From Octadecabacter temperatus (GTDB lineage: Bacteria > Pseudomonadota > Alphaproteobacteria > Rhodobacterales > Rhodobacteraceae), in assembly GCF_001187845.1 (NCBI RefSeq), contig NZ_CP012160.1:1798001-1862000 (forward strand): DNA of 64,000 nucleotides, read 5' to 3'. Of the stretch, positions 7,633 to 16,717 are shown in pieces (positions within the stretch are counted from its first letter, which is position 1; every line of letters starts with the position of its first letter). The position numbers were made by a program, and so were the translations under genes. The notes under the pieces are model-generated. The model was not told the DNA's origin, made no database searches, and saw only the letters and a list, made by a program, of their open reading frames with translations.

Positions 7633-8453
7633 GCGCGTTTGAGGACCGAAACGGCGATCCCACCCAGCACCACAGCTGACGCCACAACCACATCCAACGT
7701 AATGGTTTCGTTTAACAAAATGGCACCTGCGACGATTGCGATGACGGGTACGCTCAACTGTGCAACGGCGCTGGTCGTGGCCGCCACTTGCGGCAAAACC
7801 CTATACCAAAGCGCATAGCCCAAGCCAGACATCACCGCACCACTAAGCACCGCACAAATCAGGCCACCCAGCGACCAGCCCGTGCCAATCAACATCAAAA
7901 CCAGCGCCACAGGTGCGCATAAAGCAAAGCTAAGCGCCATGTCGCCCAGCGGGTCCTGACTGCCGCGGCCACGCATGGAAAACACGCCCCAACCAAAGCC
8001 GGACACCACCATAAAGACGACACCCATTACGTCTAACGTCATGCTTTCCGTTGGCCACAACAGCCAACCCAGCCCCGCCATTGCGACGGCCATGCCCACC
8101 CATTGGCGCGCATTTGGCTGTGTGCCAGCCAAATACGATCCGCCAAACATGGTGATCTGCACAATCCCGAACAGGATCAACGCGCCTACGCCCGAAGGAA
8201 GCGTCAGGTAAGCAATGGAAAAGGGAACCAAATACAATAACAGCGTGCTTGCAGTGATGACCCGCGCACGACTAACCCGCGCCCATCCCCCACGCATCAA
8301 AACCAGCACGGCCAACATCGCGGCCCCGCTCGCCAGTCGCACCCCTGCAAACAGCAACGGCTCCATCTCAAAGGTAAAGACCCCTGCCCGCGCCAAAATA
8401 GAATTGGCAGCAAAGGCGCACATTGTCACAGCGATCAAGGCGAATAGTTGCAT
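7629..8453 (-). CDS. EamA/DMT-family transporter
   Basis: A 274-residue integral membrane protein with about ten hydrophobic helices in two EamA repeats. The start has the family's FAANSILARAG pattern and the first repeat ends with VGALILFGIVQITMFGGSYLAG. Members export amino acids, purines or other metabolites by proton exchange; the substrate here is unknown. The ATG follows AGGATACCC. The gene is downstream of ndk but separated from it by a terminator on the same strand. Confidence 0.85.
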   Translation of the reverse strand: MQLFALIAVTMCAFAANSILARAGVFTFEMEPLLFAGVRLASGAAMLAVLVLMRGGWARVSRARVITASTLLLYLVPFSIAYLTLPSGVGALILFGIVQITMFGGSYLAGTQPNARQWVGMAVAMAGLGWLLWPTESMTLDVMGVVFMVVSGFGWGVFSMRGRGSQDPLGDMALSFALCAPVALVLMLIGTGWSLGGLICAVLSGAVMSGLGYALWYRVLPQVAATTSAVAQLSVPVIAIVAGAILLNETITLDVVVASAVVLGGIAVSVLKRA

Positions 8454-8470
8454 AGGGTATCCTAAAATGA

Positions 8471-8503
8471 AAAAGGCCCCGCCGGATCAATCCAACGGGG
8501 CCC
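8471..8503 (-). terminator. Terminator of ndk
   Basis: On the minus strand arms GGCCCCG and CGGGGCC with a 14-base loop are followed by TTTTT. It lies 20 bases past the ndk stop and before the EamA gene on the same strand. Confidence 0.8.
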
Positions 8504-8524
8504 TTAAACCAAATGCTAGGTGGC

Positions 8525-8947
8525 TTAGCCGACCAGCTCAAGACCGGAGAAGAAGAATGCGATTTCTTCTGCAGCAGTCTCAGGAGCGTCGGAACCGTGT
8601 ACGGAGTTTTCGCCGATGGACAGTGCGAATTCCTTACGGATTGTGCCGTCTGCCGCGTCCGCTGGGTTCGTTGCGCCCATAACTTCGCGGTTTTTCGCGA
8701 TTGCGTCTTCGCCTTCAAGAACCTGAACAACGATTGGTTCGGAGATCATGAATTCTGTCAGTTCGCCAAAGAATGGACGCTCGGAGTGTACGCCGTAGAA
8801 TTCTTGTGCTTGTGCAAGGGACAGCTGAATACGCTTGGACGCTACGATGCGCAGGCCAGCTTCTTCGAACTTGGCAGCAATCGCGCCTGTCAGGTTACGC
8901 TTAGTTGCGTCTGGTTTGATGATGGAGAATGTACGCTGGATAGCCAT
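8525..8947 (-). CDS. ndk: Nucleoside-diphosphate kinase
   Basis: Balances nucleoside triphosphates by moving the terminal phosphate through a phosphohistidine. The 140-residue protein is of normal length and highly conserved: [12 protein letters not shown] at the N-terminus, [13 protein letters not shown], and the active-site NSVHGSD with the phosphorylated His at about 117. The ATG follows GAGGTCCTC. It is a single-gene unit with its own terminator. Confidence 0.98.
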   Translation of the reverse strand: MAIQRTFSIIKPDATKRNLTGAIAAKFEEAGLRIVASKRIQLSLAQAQEFYGVHSERPFFGELTEFMISEPIVVQVLEGEDAIAKNREVMGATNPADAADGTIRKEFALSIGENSVHGSDAPETAAEEIAFFFSGLELVG

Positions 8948-9059
8948 TTGAGGACCTCATGTAGGTTGAATGAATTGCGCGCCTGCTAGCATGGGGCGGA
9001 TGCGTTGGAAAGGTGTCTTATCGCCTTGCCAATACAGATGCAGTGCGCTGCAATACTTA

Positions 9060-10055
9060 TCAGTGCTTTGCATGAAATTTTTCGGCTTGCAGCATTGGCT
9101 GGCGATTTTTTAAGTGCCGCGCAATGAGCGCCTTTTGACGTTTTCCAGAAGGAATGTAGCGGGCGGCCTTAGGTTCAAAACCATGCTCATCAACCTCGGG
9201 GAAAATGCATGAGATTTCAGTGCGTGCCTCAGGGCTAAGGGCTTTTAACGCTTCAGGGCCGGGGTAGAAGCTTTCCGTTGGTGCCCCTTCCGCGAAGATA
9301 ACCTCGTGTTGGTCAAAGAATAGATGGAAGTACTCCATCCCTTTGTTCGCGGGTTCACAATGGATGCCAGGCAGCTCTGTCAACTTGATCGCGGCAACCA
9401 GCGCTTCTGGTTCGCCAAACATACGTTCGCAAATGTTGGAAGAAATCAGCATCCGGTGTTGGCGGGAAACCAAGAGGTCACGCGAAGGCACTCCCAGCGC
9501 GATCGCCCCCGCCATAATACGGACAGGCGCTAGTTTTGTGTTCTCTTGAAGTTCCTTTGCTCTAATTTTTCGGCTCAGGACACGGCGTAAGGGTTTATAA
9601 CAGCCATTAGCCACAAGGACTTCAGTACCCGTTTGGATATCTTCGACAGGCATCAATCCGTGCTTTGTGTCTATAAGCGTGCCGCGCACAAAACACGTGA
9701 TCGTGCTGTACGGCGTGCCAGTCGTGGTGTGGCTTTGATATGATCCCAAAGTCGCGCCGACGCTAAACTCAGATCCGGGACCAGGGATGAAGTACCAACT
9801 GCCGTTCGTGAAGACAAAGTAGAAGGTCTCAACGTGCGGGTCACCGTTAACGTCTGTAAATGAAATATCGATATCGTAAGGTTGCCCAGTGGACGCATTG
9901 AAGGCACCGCCATTGATACTGACGGTTTCATTGGTGTCCGAAGCACCATCCAGCGTTGAATCGTCATCATCAATCGTCGCGGTATATGATGTGTTATACA
10001 GCGCGTTATAACCAGTTCCGGACCATTGAAATGCCGTAGCGGAATACTGTGGCAT
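9060..10055 (-). CDS. Hint-domain protein without intein exteins
   Basis: A 331-residue protein. Residues 1-120 form a threonine- and glycine-rich beta-type region without a signal peptide. At about 123 CFVRGTLIDT starts a Hint domain of the Rhodobacterales 'Hint_2' kind, continuing through MPVEDIQTGTEVLV and SRQHRMLIS to about 270. There is no C-terminal intein splice junction (no His-Asn followed by Cys/Ser/Thr), so it probably self-cleaves at the Cys rather than splices. Similar proteins in this order are often secreted without a Sec signal, sometimes by type I systems; no such exporter is nearby. It has an AGGTATTAG ribosome site. Confidence 0.8.
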   Translation of the reverse strand: MPQYSATAFQWSGTGYNALYNTSYTATIDDDDSTLDGASDTNETVSINGGAFNASTGQPYDIDISFTDVNGDPHVETFYFVFTNGSWYFIPGPGSEFSVGATLGSYQSHTTTGTPYSTITCFVRGTLIDTKHGLMPVEDIQTGTEVLVANGCYKPLRRVLSRKIRAKELQENTKLAPVRIMAGAIALGVPSRDLLVSRQHRMLISSNICERMFGEPEALVAAIKLTELPGIHCEPANKGMEYFHLFFDQHEVIFAEGAPTESFYPGPEALKALSPEARTEISCIFPEVDEHGFEPKAARYIPSGKRQKALIARHLKNRQPMLQAEKFHAKH

Positions 10056-10343
10056 AGCTAATACCTATTTCAGTTGCAGTTTAACAGTCGGCACGACGCG
10101 TCCTGCCCCCTAGCTTCAAAAAACAACCTAAAGGTGAAATGTGTCTAAACTTGGAACGACTTCGCAATAATTGAGTGGCCTGGGCGTTAACCTAACATTC
10201 TCAAAGAACCATATGAACAGGAGGTTTTTCCTCTTAACGTCGTTTGTTACGCAACAATTCTACCAAACAAATTCGACCACACTTATCCGCCGCGATCAAA
10301 ACCCCCGATTGACGCCCCCCGCCACCCGTGGCACTGCCCCTTC

Positions 10344-12200
10344 ATGTTAAAAATTTCCGAGATCACATATTCCGTTGCCGGCCGCACATTGCTGGAAAAC
10401 ACATCCGTCACGATTCCTGCGGGCCATAAGGTTGGCCTTGTAGGACGCAACGGCACGGGTAAGACCACGCTGTTTCGCATCATTCGCGGCGAAATGGTTC
10501 TGGATACGGGTGAAATCGACCTGCCTAAGGGCTGGAAAATCGGTGGTGTGTCTCAAGAAGTGCCCGGCAATGAGGTTTCCCTGATCAACACCGTTTTGGC
10601 GGCAGATGTTGAACGTGTGGACCTGCTGGCTGAAGCAGAAACCGCCACAGAGCCGAACCGCATCGCAGAAATTCAAAACCGCCTGACCGATATTGACGCA
10701 TGGTCTGCCGAAGCTCGCGCGTCCCAGATCCTTAAAGGTCTTGGATTTACCGCGTCCGAACAGCTGCAGCCTTGTTCCGCTTTCTCTGGCGGTTGGCGTA
10801 TGCGCGTGGCCCTCGCCGCTGTGCTGTTCTCCGAACCTGATCTGCTGCTGCTCGATGAACCGACCAACTACCTCGACCTTGAAGGTGCGCTTTGGCTTGA
10901 GGCGTATCTCGTCAAATATCCGCACACCGTGCTGATCGTGTCCCACGACCGCGAATTGCTGAACCGCTCTGTTGGCGGCATCCTGCACCTCGAGGACAAG
11001 GGCCTGATCTACTACACCGGCAACTACGATATGTTCGTAAAACAACGCGCTGAGAAACGTGCATTGCTGTCCGCAGCCGCCAAGAAACAAGACGCAAAAC
11101 GCGCGCACTTGCAGGCCTTCGTTGATCGTTTCAAAGCCAAAGCCTCCAAAGCTAAGCAAGCCCAGTCTCGCGTAAAAGCTCTTGAAAAGATGGAAACAAT
11201 TCGCGCTCCCGAAGACGCGGCTCGCACGGTTTTCACCTTCCCCAAGCCCGAAGAACTGTCACCTCCTATTATCGCCACTGAAGGCGTGTCTGTCGGGTAC
11301 GGCGAAACGATCGTGTTGGATAAACTTGATCTGCGCATCGACCAAGATGACCGCATCGCGCTTCTGGGTCGGAACGGTGAAGGCAAATCCACGCTGTCTA
11401 AATTGCTCTCTGGTCGCCTTGAAAAGATGGGCGGCAAATTCGAATCTTCCAACAAGCTGCGGATCGGCTTCTTTGCGCAGCACCAAGTGGATGAGCTTTA
11501 CGTCGACGAAACCCCGCTCGACCACCTGTTTCGCGAGCGCGGCAAAGAAGGCGGTGCAAAACTGCGCGCGCGCCTTGCCGGATTTGGCCTTGGTGCTGAC
11601 CAAGCCGAAACCGAAGTTGGCCGCCTGTCTGGTGGCCAAAAGGCCCGCCTGTCGTTACTGCTGGCGACACTCGACGCCCCTCACCTTCTCATCCTCGATG
11701 AGCCGACAAACCACCTCGACATCGAATCGCGCGAAGCGCTGGTCGAAGCGCTCACTGCCTACACGGGCGCTGTGATCCTCGTCAGCCACGATATGCACCT
11801 TCTATCAATGGTCGCCGACCGCCTCTGGCTGGTCAAAGACGGCCGCGTCGCCACCTATGACGACGACCTTCAGGCGTACCGCAAAATGCTGCTAACGCCA
11901 GACACGCGCAAAGCCGACAAAGAAAAACCGAAAAAACCGGCTAAGCCGAAAGCCTCACGCGATCAGCTTCTTGCGATGAAGGCCGAGGTGCGTAAATGCG
12001 AAGAACGTGTCAACAAAATCAACGACATGGCCGACAAGCTTTCCAAGAAGCTGGCAGATCCTGTGCTTTATGAAGACGCCCGCAAGGGTGAGCTTGAAAC
12101 ATGGAACCGCAAATATGCCGAGGTCCGTGACGCGCTGAAAAAGGCCGAAAGTCTTTGGATGATGGCACTCGAAAAACTTGACGCCGCAGAAAAGCAGTAA
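10344..12200 (+). CDS. ABC-F family ATPase (YheS-like)
   Basis: A 618-residue soluble protein with two ABC ATPase domains and no membrane domain. Walker A motifs GRNGTGKTT (about residue 34) and GRNGEGKST (about 344), signature motifs FSGGWRMRVALA and LSGGQKARLSLL, and Walker B followed by DEPTNYLD and DEPTNHLD are all intact. The linker between the domains is lysine-rich, and a C-terminal lysine/glutamate coiled coil covers about 525-618. ABC-F proteins bind the ribosomal E site and rescue or tune translation. The SGGWRM signature in the first domain points to the YheS branch. A second ABC-F gene lies at 30823. Confidence 0.93.
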   Translation: MLKISEITYSVAGRTLLENTSVTIPAGHKVGLVGRNGTGKTTLFRIIRGEMVLDTGEIDLPKGWKIGGVSQEVPGNEVSLINTVLAADVERVDLLAEAETATEPNRIAEIQNRLTDIDAWSAEARASQILKGLGFTASEQLQPCSAFSGGWRMRVALAAVLFSEPDLLLLDEPTNYLDLEGALWLEAYLVKYPHTVLIVSHDRELLNRSVGGILHLEDKGLIYYTGNYDMFVKQRAEKRALLSAAAKKQDAKRAHLQAFVDRFKAKASKAKQAQSRVKALEKMETIRAPEDAARTVFTFPKPEELSPPIIATEGVSVGYGETIVLDKLDLRIDQDDRIALLGRNGEGKSTLSKLLSGRLEKMGGKFESSNKLRIGFFAQHQVDELYVDETPLDHLFRERGKEGGAKLRARLAGFGLGADQAETEVGRLSGGQKARLSLLLATLDAPHLLILDEPTNHLDIESREALVEALTAYTGAVILVSHDMHLLSMVADRLWLVKDGRVATYDDDLQAYRKMLLTPDTRKADKEKPKKPAKPKASRDQLLAMKAEVRKCEERVNKINDMADKLSKKLADPVLYEDARKGELETWNRKYAEVRDALKKAESLWMMALEKLDAAEKQ

Positions 12201-12260
12201 CTCTTTCTTAACCCTGCTTTTGTTTCAAAAATATCCCCCGCGGAGCGTCCCCCCTTGCGT

Positions 12261-12275
12261 CGGGCGCTTCGCCCG
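12261..12275. other. G/C hairpin between the ABC-F gene and marC
   Basis: Perfect arms CGGGCG and CGCCCG with a CTT loop lie 60 bases past the ABC-F stop. No T-run follows, so it is at best a weak terminator or an mRNA 3' stem. Confidence 0.35.
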
Positions 12276-12290
12276 TAAAGGATCGCTCAC

Positions 12291-12917
12291 ATGGATCCCA
12301 ATTTTCTCATCACCGCCTTCGTCGCGCTCTTTGTGGTCATAGACCCCATCGGTCTCGCGCCTTTGTTTGTCGCCCTGACCGCGGGCATGTCAGCGCAAAA
12401 ACGTCGTGCTATTGCGGTGCGTGCGTGCCTTGTTTCAATCGGCATTCTCTTACTGTTCGCGCTGTTCGGCACGGGCATTCTGGAATTTGCCGGTATCTCT
12501 ATGCCTGCCTTCCGTATCGCGGGTGGTATCCTGCTCTTTATCACTGCCCTCGATATGTTGTTTGAGCGCCGTCAAAAACGCCGCGAAGATCAGGCTGAAG
12601 ATGATGACGAACACCATGACGACGACCCGTCCGTCTTCCCCCTCGCTATCCCTCTTATCGCGGGTCCTGGGGCGATTGCGACGATCATCCTGCTTGTTGG
12701 CCAGACAAGTGACACAGTCGGCTTCTTTGCCGTTATGGGCGTCCTTCTTGCCGTGCTTGCCATCGTTTTCGTGCTGTTCCTCGGCTCAACTACTATCGAA
12801 CGCTTACTTGGGAAAACCGGCATTTCTGTCGTGACCCGCCTGCTCGGCATGCTTCTCGCAGCGCTTTCGGTTCAGTTTGTCCTCGACGGGTTAAGCTCGT
12901 TCGGACTGGGAACTTAA
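12291..12917 (+). CDS. MarC family membrane protein
   Basis: A 208-residue protein with six predicted transmembrane helices, and the family phrases VVIDPIGLAPLFVALTAG at the N-terminus and FPLAIPLIAGPGAIATI in the middle. An acidic/histidine stretch (DDDEHHDDD) sits in the cytoplasmic loop between helices three and four. The role of MarC proteins is uncertain; the old link to multiple antibiotic resistance has not held. AAAGGATCG precedes the ATG. Six bases separate it from the next gene, suggesting a two-gene unit. Confidence 0.88.
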   Translation: MDPNFLITAFVALFVVIDPIGLAPLFVALTAGMSAQKRRAIAVRACLVSIGILLLFALFGTGILEFAGISMPAFRIAGGILLFITALDMLFERRQKRREDQAEDDDEHHDDDPSVFPLAIPLIAGPGAIATIILLVGQTSDTVGFFAVMGVLLAVLAIVFVLFLGSTTIERLLGKTGISVVTRLLGMLLAALSVQFVLDGLSSFGLGT

Positions 12918-12923
12918 AAACAG

Positions 12924-13496
12924 ATGTTTGGGCTGGACGCAGGACAACTCATCGCGCTGGCCTTCCTCGCGATCCTTGGCCTGTCCTTCTTTGGTTCAAT
13001 CCTTAGTAACAGCACGCAGCTACGTAACGCATTGATCTGGATTGCGATATTTGGCGGAATGTTCATGTTCTCCGGCCAATGGGATTCGCTCTCAAGCAAC
13101 TTCGTCCAGAGAGAACCGACCTTCATCGATAGCCGAATTGAAGTTCCCAAAGGCGCTGACAATCATTTCAGGCTGACCCTGCGGATCAACGATGTGCCGA
13201 TTGATTTTCTGGTTGATACCGGCGCCAGCCAAGTCGTGTTGACGCGAGAAGATGCAAAACGCGTCGGCCTTGATCCCGAAAACCTCGCCTTTATCGGAAC
13301 GGCATTCACCGCCAATGGTGAAGTCGCAACAGCCCCTGTCCGTTTGGACACCGTTGATTTGGGCGATATGCGTGACACCCGTGTGCGTGCCAGCGTGAAC
13401 TCTGGCGAAATGGAAAGCTCGCTGTTGGGTATGTCTTACCTCAGCAGGTTTGAGTCTATTGAGATCCGCCGCGATGTGCTGATCTTGAACCGCTAA
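12924..13496 (+). CDS. TIGR02281-type clan AA aspartic protease, membrane-anchored
   Basis: A 190-residue protein with two N-terminal hydrophobic segments (about 7-28 and 35-52) and a retropepsin-like domain from about 75. The catalytic FLVDTGASQVVLT motif is intact, and the hydrophobic-hydrophobic-glycine motif LLGMSYL near the C-terminus belongs to the same fold. Such single-domain proteases work as dimers in the periplasm; substrates are unknown in most bacteria. It starts six bases after marC. Confidence 0.88.
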   Translation: MFGLDAGQLIALAFLAILGLSFFGSILSNSTQLRNALIWIAIFGGMFMFSGQWDSLSSNFVQREPTFIDSRIEVPKGADNHFRLTLRINDVPIDFLVDTGASQVVLTREDAKRVGLDPENLAFIGTAFTANGEVATAPVRLDTVDLGDMRDTRVRASVNSGEMESSLLGMSYLSRFESIEIRRDVLILNR

Positions 13497-13498
13497 GG

Positions 13499-13957
13499 TT
13501 ATTTCTCGGCTTTCTTTTCCCAGCGACCCGAATCTTGCGACCAATACTGTGCAGAACACCCCGCATCCGTCAGGGTTTTCCACTGGGTCCGCGCCTTGGC
13601 CAATGCATCCCCATCGTAGCCATCAAACAACACACAAACCCGTTCAGCTGCATTCACCTCGTCGGCGCTGATGTCAGCGCCATGCACCGACATTACACAG
13701 CTTGGTTTGTTCGCGGCAACTTCACCTGATGTCAACAAAATGGGTTGGTCGGGGTCGTTGTCTCCACCTGCCAGCCCATGCGCCAAAAACGCCTCGGGCG
13801 GGCCGCCCCAGAGCGCTTGGTCGAGGCGCTCCATCGCACCCCGATCAACACCGCGCACCTCAACCACCCATCCCGCACCACGAGATTTTTCAAGCAACAT
13901 CGGTAACGTCTGTTCCAACGATGCACTTGTCAGATGGTAGAAGTACGCAGCGCCCAC
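13499..13957 (-). CDS. holC: DNA polymerase III subunit chi
   Basis: A 152-residue protein with the chi-subunit layout: YFYHLTSASLEQTLPMLLEKS at the N-terminus, an HGLAGGDNDPDQPILLTS segment and VCVLFDGYDGDALAKARTQWK near the C-terminus. Chi links the clamp loader to single-strand binding protein. It begins with GTG at 13957, behind GGAG, six bases after the pepA stop, so the two genes form an operon, an order I know from many Proteobacteria. Confidence 0.92.
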   Translation of the reverse strand: MGAAYFYHLTSASLEQTLPMLLEKSRGAGWVVEVRGVDRGAMERLDQALWGGPPEAFLAHGLAGGDNDPDQPILLTSGEVAANKPSCVMSVHGADISADEVNAAERVCVLFDGYDGDALAKARTQWKTLTDAGCSAQYWSQDSGRWEKKAEK

Positions 13958-13963
13958 TTACAT

Positions 13964-15433
13964 TCACTCCGTCTCGTAAGCGTTTGCGATAAAGCGGTTA
14001 ATCGCCATAACACCCCAGCCAGTCGCGCCAGCAGGTGCCAGTGCAGTTTCAGCCTTAACCGATGCTACGCCGGCAATATCAAGATGGATCCACGGCATGC
14101 CTTCTTTGACGAAACGGCGAATAAATTGCGCCGCTGTGATGGACCCTGCATCGCGACCACCGACGTTCTTCATATCAGCAATCCGGCTTTTCAGTTTCGC
14201 GTCATAAGCGGCTGACATCGGCAAACGCCATGCGCCCTCACCTTCGGCATAAGCCGCTTTCATGAAGCCTTTGGTGAACTCATCGTGGTTAGAAAATACG
14301 CCCGCATGTTCATGCCCAAGTGCGATAATCACAGCCCCTGTCAGCGTGGCAAGGTTGATGATGCCCGTTGGCTCAAACCGCTCTTGTGCGTACCAGATCA
14401 CGTCGGCCAGAACCAAACGCCCTTCGGCGTCTGTATTGATGACCTCAATCGTGTCGCCCTTCATGGATGTCACCACGTCACCGGGGCGCGTTGCACGGTC
14501 AGACGGCATATTTTCAACCAAGCCGACAAGTCCGACAACATTGGCCTTCGCTTTGCGCAAAGCCAGCGTTTTCATCACACCGGACACAACGCCAGCACCG
14601 CCCATGTCCATGGTCATGTCTTCCATGCCCGCCGCTGGCTTGAGTGAAATACCGCCTGTGTCAAACACAACGCCCTTCCCGACCAGTGCGAACGGTGCTT
14701 CGTCTCCGCCACCATTCCACTGCATCACAACAACTTTGGATGGGCTCGCAGAGCCATGCCCAACGCTGAGGAGTGACCCCATGCCGAGCTTTTGAAGTTC
14801 ATCTTCTTCCAGAACCTCGACCTTCATGCCAAGCTTTTCAAGCTCAACCAAGCGGTCCGCGAATTCCGTTGTCGTCAGGACGTTGGCAGGTTCGTTCGTC
14901 AAATCACGCGTAAAAACAACACCTTCAGCGACGGCCATCTCAGCGTCAGCGACAGCTTGGATGTTGTCAGGCGCGTTTACCATCAGTTCGATGTTGCCAA
15001 GCGCGTCTTGCTCACCCGTCTTATGTGGCGTGAACGTATACCCACGCAGCGCGCAGCCCAGTGCGACCTGTTCCATACGTCCGATGTTGCCACCCATGAT
15101 CAAAACGTCACCGTCACCACGCGCTTTTGCGATAGATGCGCCAGCCTTGCGCGCCTCCTCAACAGACGGGCGACGCGGCAGTTTCACCACGATGACTTTC
15201 TGTGCCGCAAGGCCGACTGGGTAAGACATAACAACGCCCTCACCCACCTTAGCCTTGGCAAATTGTGGGTTATCCACCGCCCGCATGATCCCCTTTTTCG
15301 ACAAACCGTTCACTTTGCGCGCACTTTGATCCAGCGCGTTGTCTGGCGTTACGAACACGGCAATCACGCCTTCGCGCGTTGCCAATTCGGTCAGGTTTGT
15401 TTCGGTAATTTGCAGCTTTGGAAGGTCAGTCAT
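13964..15433 (-). CDS. pepA: Leucyl (cytosol) aminopeptidase
   Basis: A 489-residue M17 metallopeptidase that removes N-terminal residues from peptides as a hexamer with two metal ions per subunit. The metal and active-site motifs VGKGVVFDTGGISLKP, DMGGAGVV and NTDAEGRLVLAD are complete. The N-terminal domain (about 1-160) is the usual variable macro-like part, and the length is normal. The gene is divergent from lptF across 144 bases and is followed at once by holC. Confidence 0.97.
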   Translation of the reverse strand: MTDLPKLQITETNLTELATREGVIAVFVTPDNALDQSARKVNGLSKKGIMRAVDNPQFAKAKVGEGVVMSYPVGLAAQKVIVVKLPRRPSVEEARKAGASIAKARGDGDVLIMGGNIGRMEQVALGCALRGYTFTPHKTGEQDALGNIELMVNAPDNIQAVADAEMAVAEGVVFTRDLTNEPANVLTTTEFADRLVELEKLGMKVEVLEEDELQKLGMGSLLSVGHGSASPSKVVVMQWNGGGDEAPFALVGKGVVFDTGGISLKPAAGMEDMTMDMGGAGVVSGVMKTLALRKAKANVVGLVGLVENMPSDRATRPGDVVTSMKGDTIEVINTDAEGRLVLADVIWYAQERFEPTGIINLATLTGAVIIALGHEHAGVFSNHDEFTKGFMKAAYAEGEGAWRLPMSAAYDAKLKSRIADMKNVGGRDAGSITAAQFIRRFVKEGMPWIHLDIAGVASVKAETALAPAGATGWGVMAINRFIANAYETE

Positions 15434-15577
15434 GGAACACCTGTTGGGTTGTGGATTTCTGCTTTAGGCAATTGGTAGCTTGCGCCCGCACCAAAGGCCA
15501 GACAGCACTTGGGTCCGCCCGTCAAATGGGGTAGCAAGTTGCCACTATTGGTATGTCAATTAAGGGGGGCACAGACT

Positions 15578-16717
15578 GTGGGGAAATTTGACCGCTATTT
15601 GCTGTCGCAGCTCCTCGTTCTGTTTGGGTTCTTTTCGCTCATTCTTGTGCTGATCTATTGGATCAACCGCGCAGTGAGTTTGTTTGACCGCCTCATTGCA
15701 GATGGTCAGTCCGCATGGGTGTTTTTGGAACTTACGTCCCTGTCCCTGCCCGGTATCATTCGCATTGTTTTGCCGCTGTCTGCATTTGTGGCCGCCGTTT
15801 ACGTCACCAATCGCATGGCCTCGGAATCGGAGCTGACGGTCGTTCAAGCAACAGGATATTCCCCATTTCGCCTTGCGCGGCCCGTTGTCTACTTTGGGCT
15901 GATCGTCGCGATTTTGATGTCCATCCTCACGCACATCCTTGTGCCTCTTTCGACAGAACGCCTGATCCTGCGTCAGGCTGAGATTTCCCAAAATATGACC
16001 GCACGTCTTCTCACACCTGGTGAATTTCTGACACCCAACCCAGACGTGACATTCTACATTGGTGACGTGTCCCCGAACGGCGAGATGCTGGATATCTTCA
16101 TCTCGGAATCCTCGTCTGAAACCCAACGCACAACCTATACAGCGTCACGCGCATACCTTGTGCGCACGGACAATGGTCCGCAGTTGGTTATGGTTGAAGG
16201 GCTAACGCAAACGCTAAACGTTGAAACCAACCGCTTACTTACAACGTCGTTTGAAGACTTTGCCTATGACATTGGTGGATTGATTGGCGACGTGACCCCA
16301 CAGTCCACTTCAGTGAACGGCCTGTCCACTTGGGCCCTACTCAACCCCACGCCTGAGATTATGGAGTCGACCAACCAATCCGCCCTAGCATTGAAGCTTC
16401 GTGGTCATGACCGGATCGCGCAATCTACACTTGGATTTGTCGCGAGCCTTCTTGGGTTCTCAGCGTTGATAGTTGGTGGATTCAGCCGCTTTGGTTTATG
16501 GCGCTATATCGTCTTTGCCGTCGGACTGGTGATCCTATTGAAGGTTCTTGAAAGCGTTGGCACCAACATAGCACGCGGCGGTGAAGCCTTGTGGCCGTTC
16601 GTTTACCTCGCGGGTATCAGCGGCGCTGCGATATCTGTCGCCTTGTTATATATCGCAACGCGGCCCTATTTCTTCAAACGCCGCCCCAAAGCAGTGCCGA
16701 GCGAGGTCGCGATATGA
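15578..16717 (+). CDS. lptF: LPS export ABC transporter permease LptF
   Basis: A 379-residue inner-membrane permease of the LptB2FG complex, which pulls lipopolysaccharide out of the inner membrane. It has the YjgP/YjgQ layout: three N-terminal helices (FDRYLLSQLLVLFGFFS onward), a periplasmic beta-jellyroll (about 125-265) and three C-terminal helices. I place the start at GTG 15578 because GGGGGG lies eight bases before it and the protein then begins VGKFDRYLL, as in the family; the frame upstream is not conserved-looking. It overlaps lptG by ATGA. Confidence 0.94.
   Translation: MGKFDRYLLSQLLVLFGFFSLILVLIYWINRAVSLFDRLIADGQSAWVFLELTSLSLPGIIRIVLPLSAFVAAVYVTNRMASESELTVVQATGYSPFRLARPVVYFGLIVAILMSILTHILVPLSTERLILRQAEISQNMTARLLTPGEFLTPNPDVTFYIGDVSPNGEMLDIFISESSSETQRTTYTASRAYLVRTDNGPQLVMVEGLTQTLNVETNRLLTTSFEDFAYDIGGLIGDVTPQSTSVNGLSTWALLNPTPEIMESTNQSALALKLRGHDRIAQSTLGFVASLLGFSALIVGGFSRFGLWRYIVFAVGLVILLKVLESVGTNIARGGEALWPFVYLAGISGAAISVALLYIATRPYFFKRRPKAVPSEVAI

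Noticed and set aside
9060..10055. Intein inserted in a host protein
   Set aside because: There is no C-terminal splice junction and no recognisable host protein around it; a free-standing Hint protein fits better.
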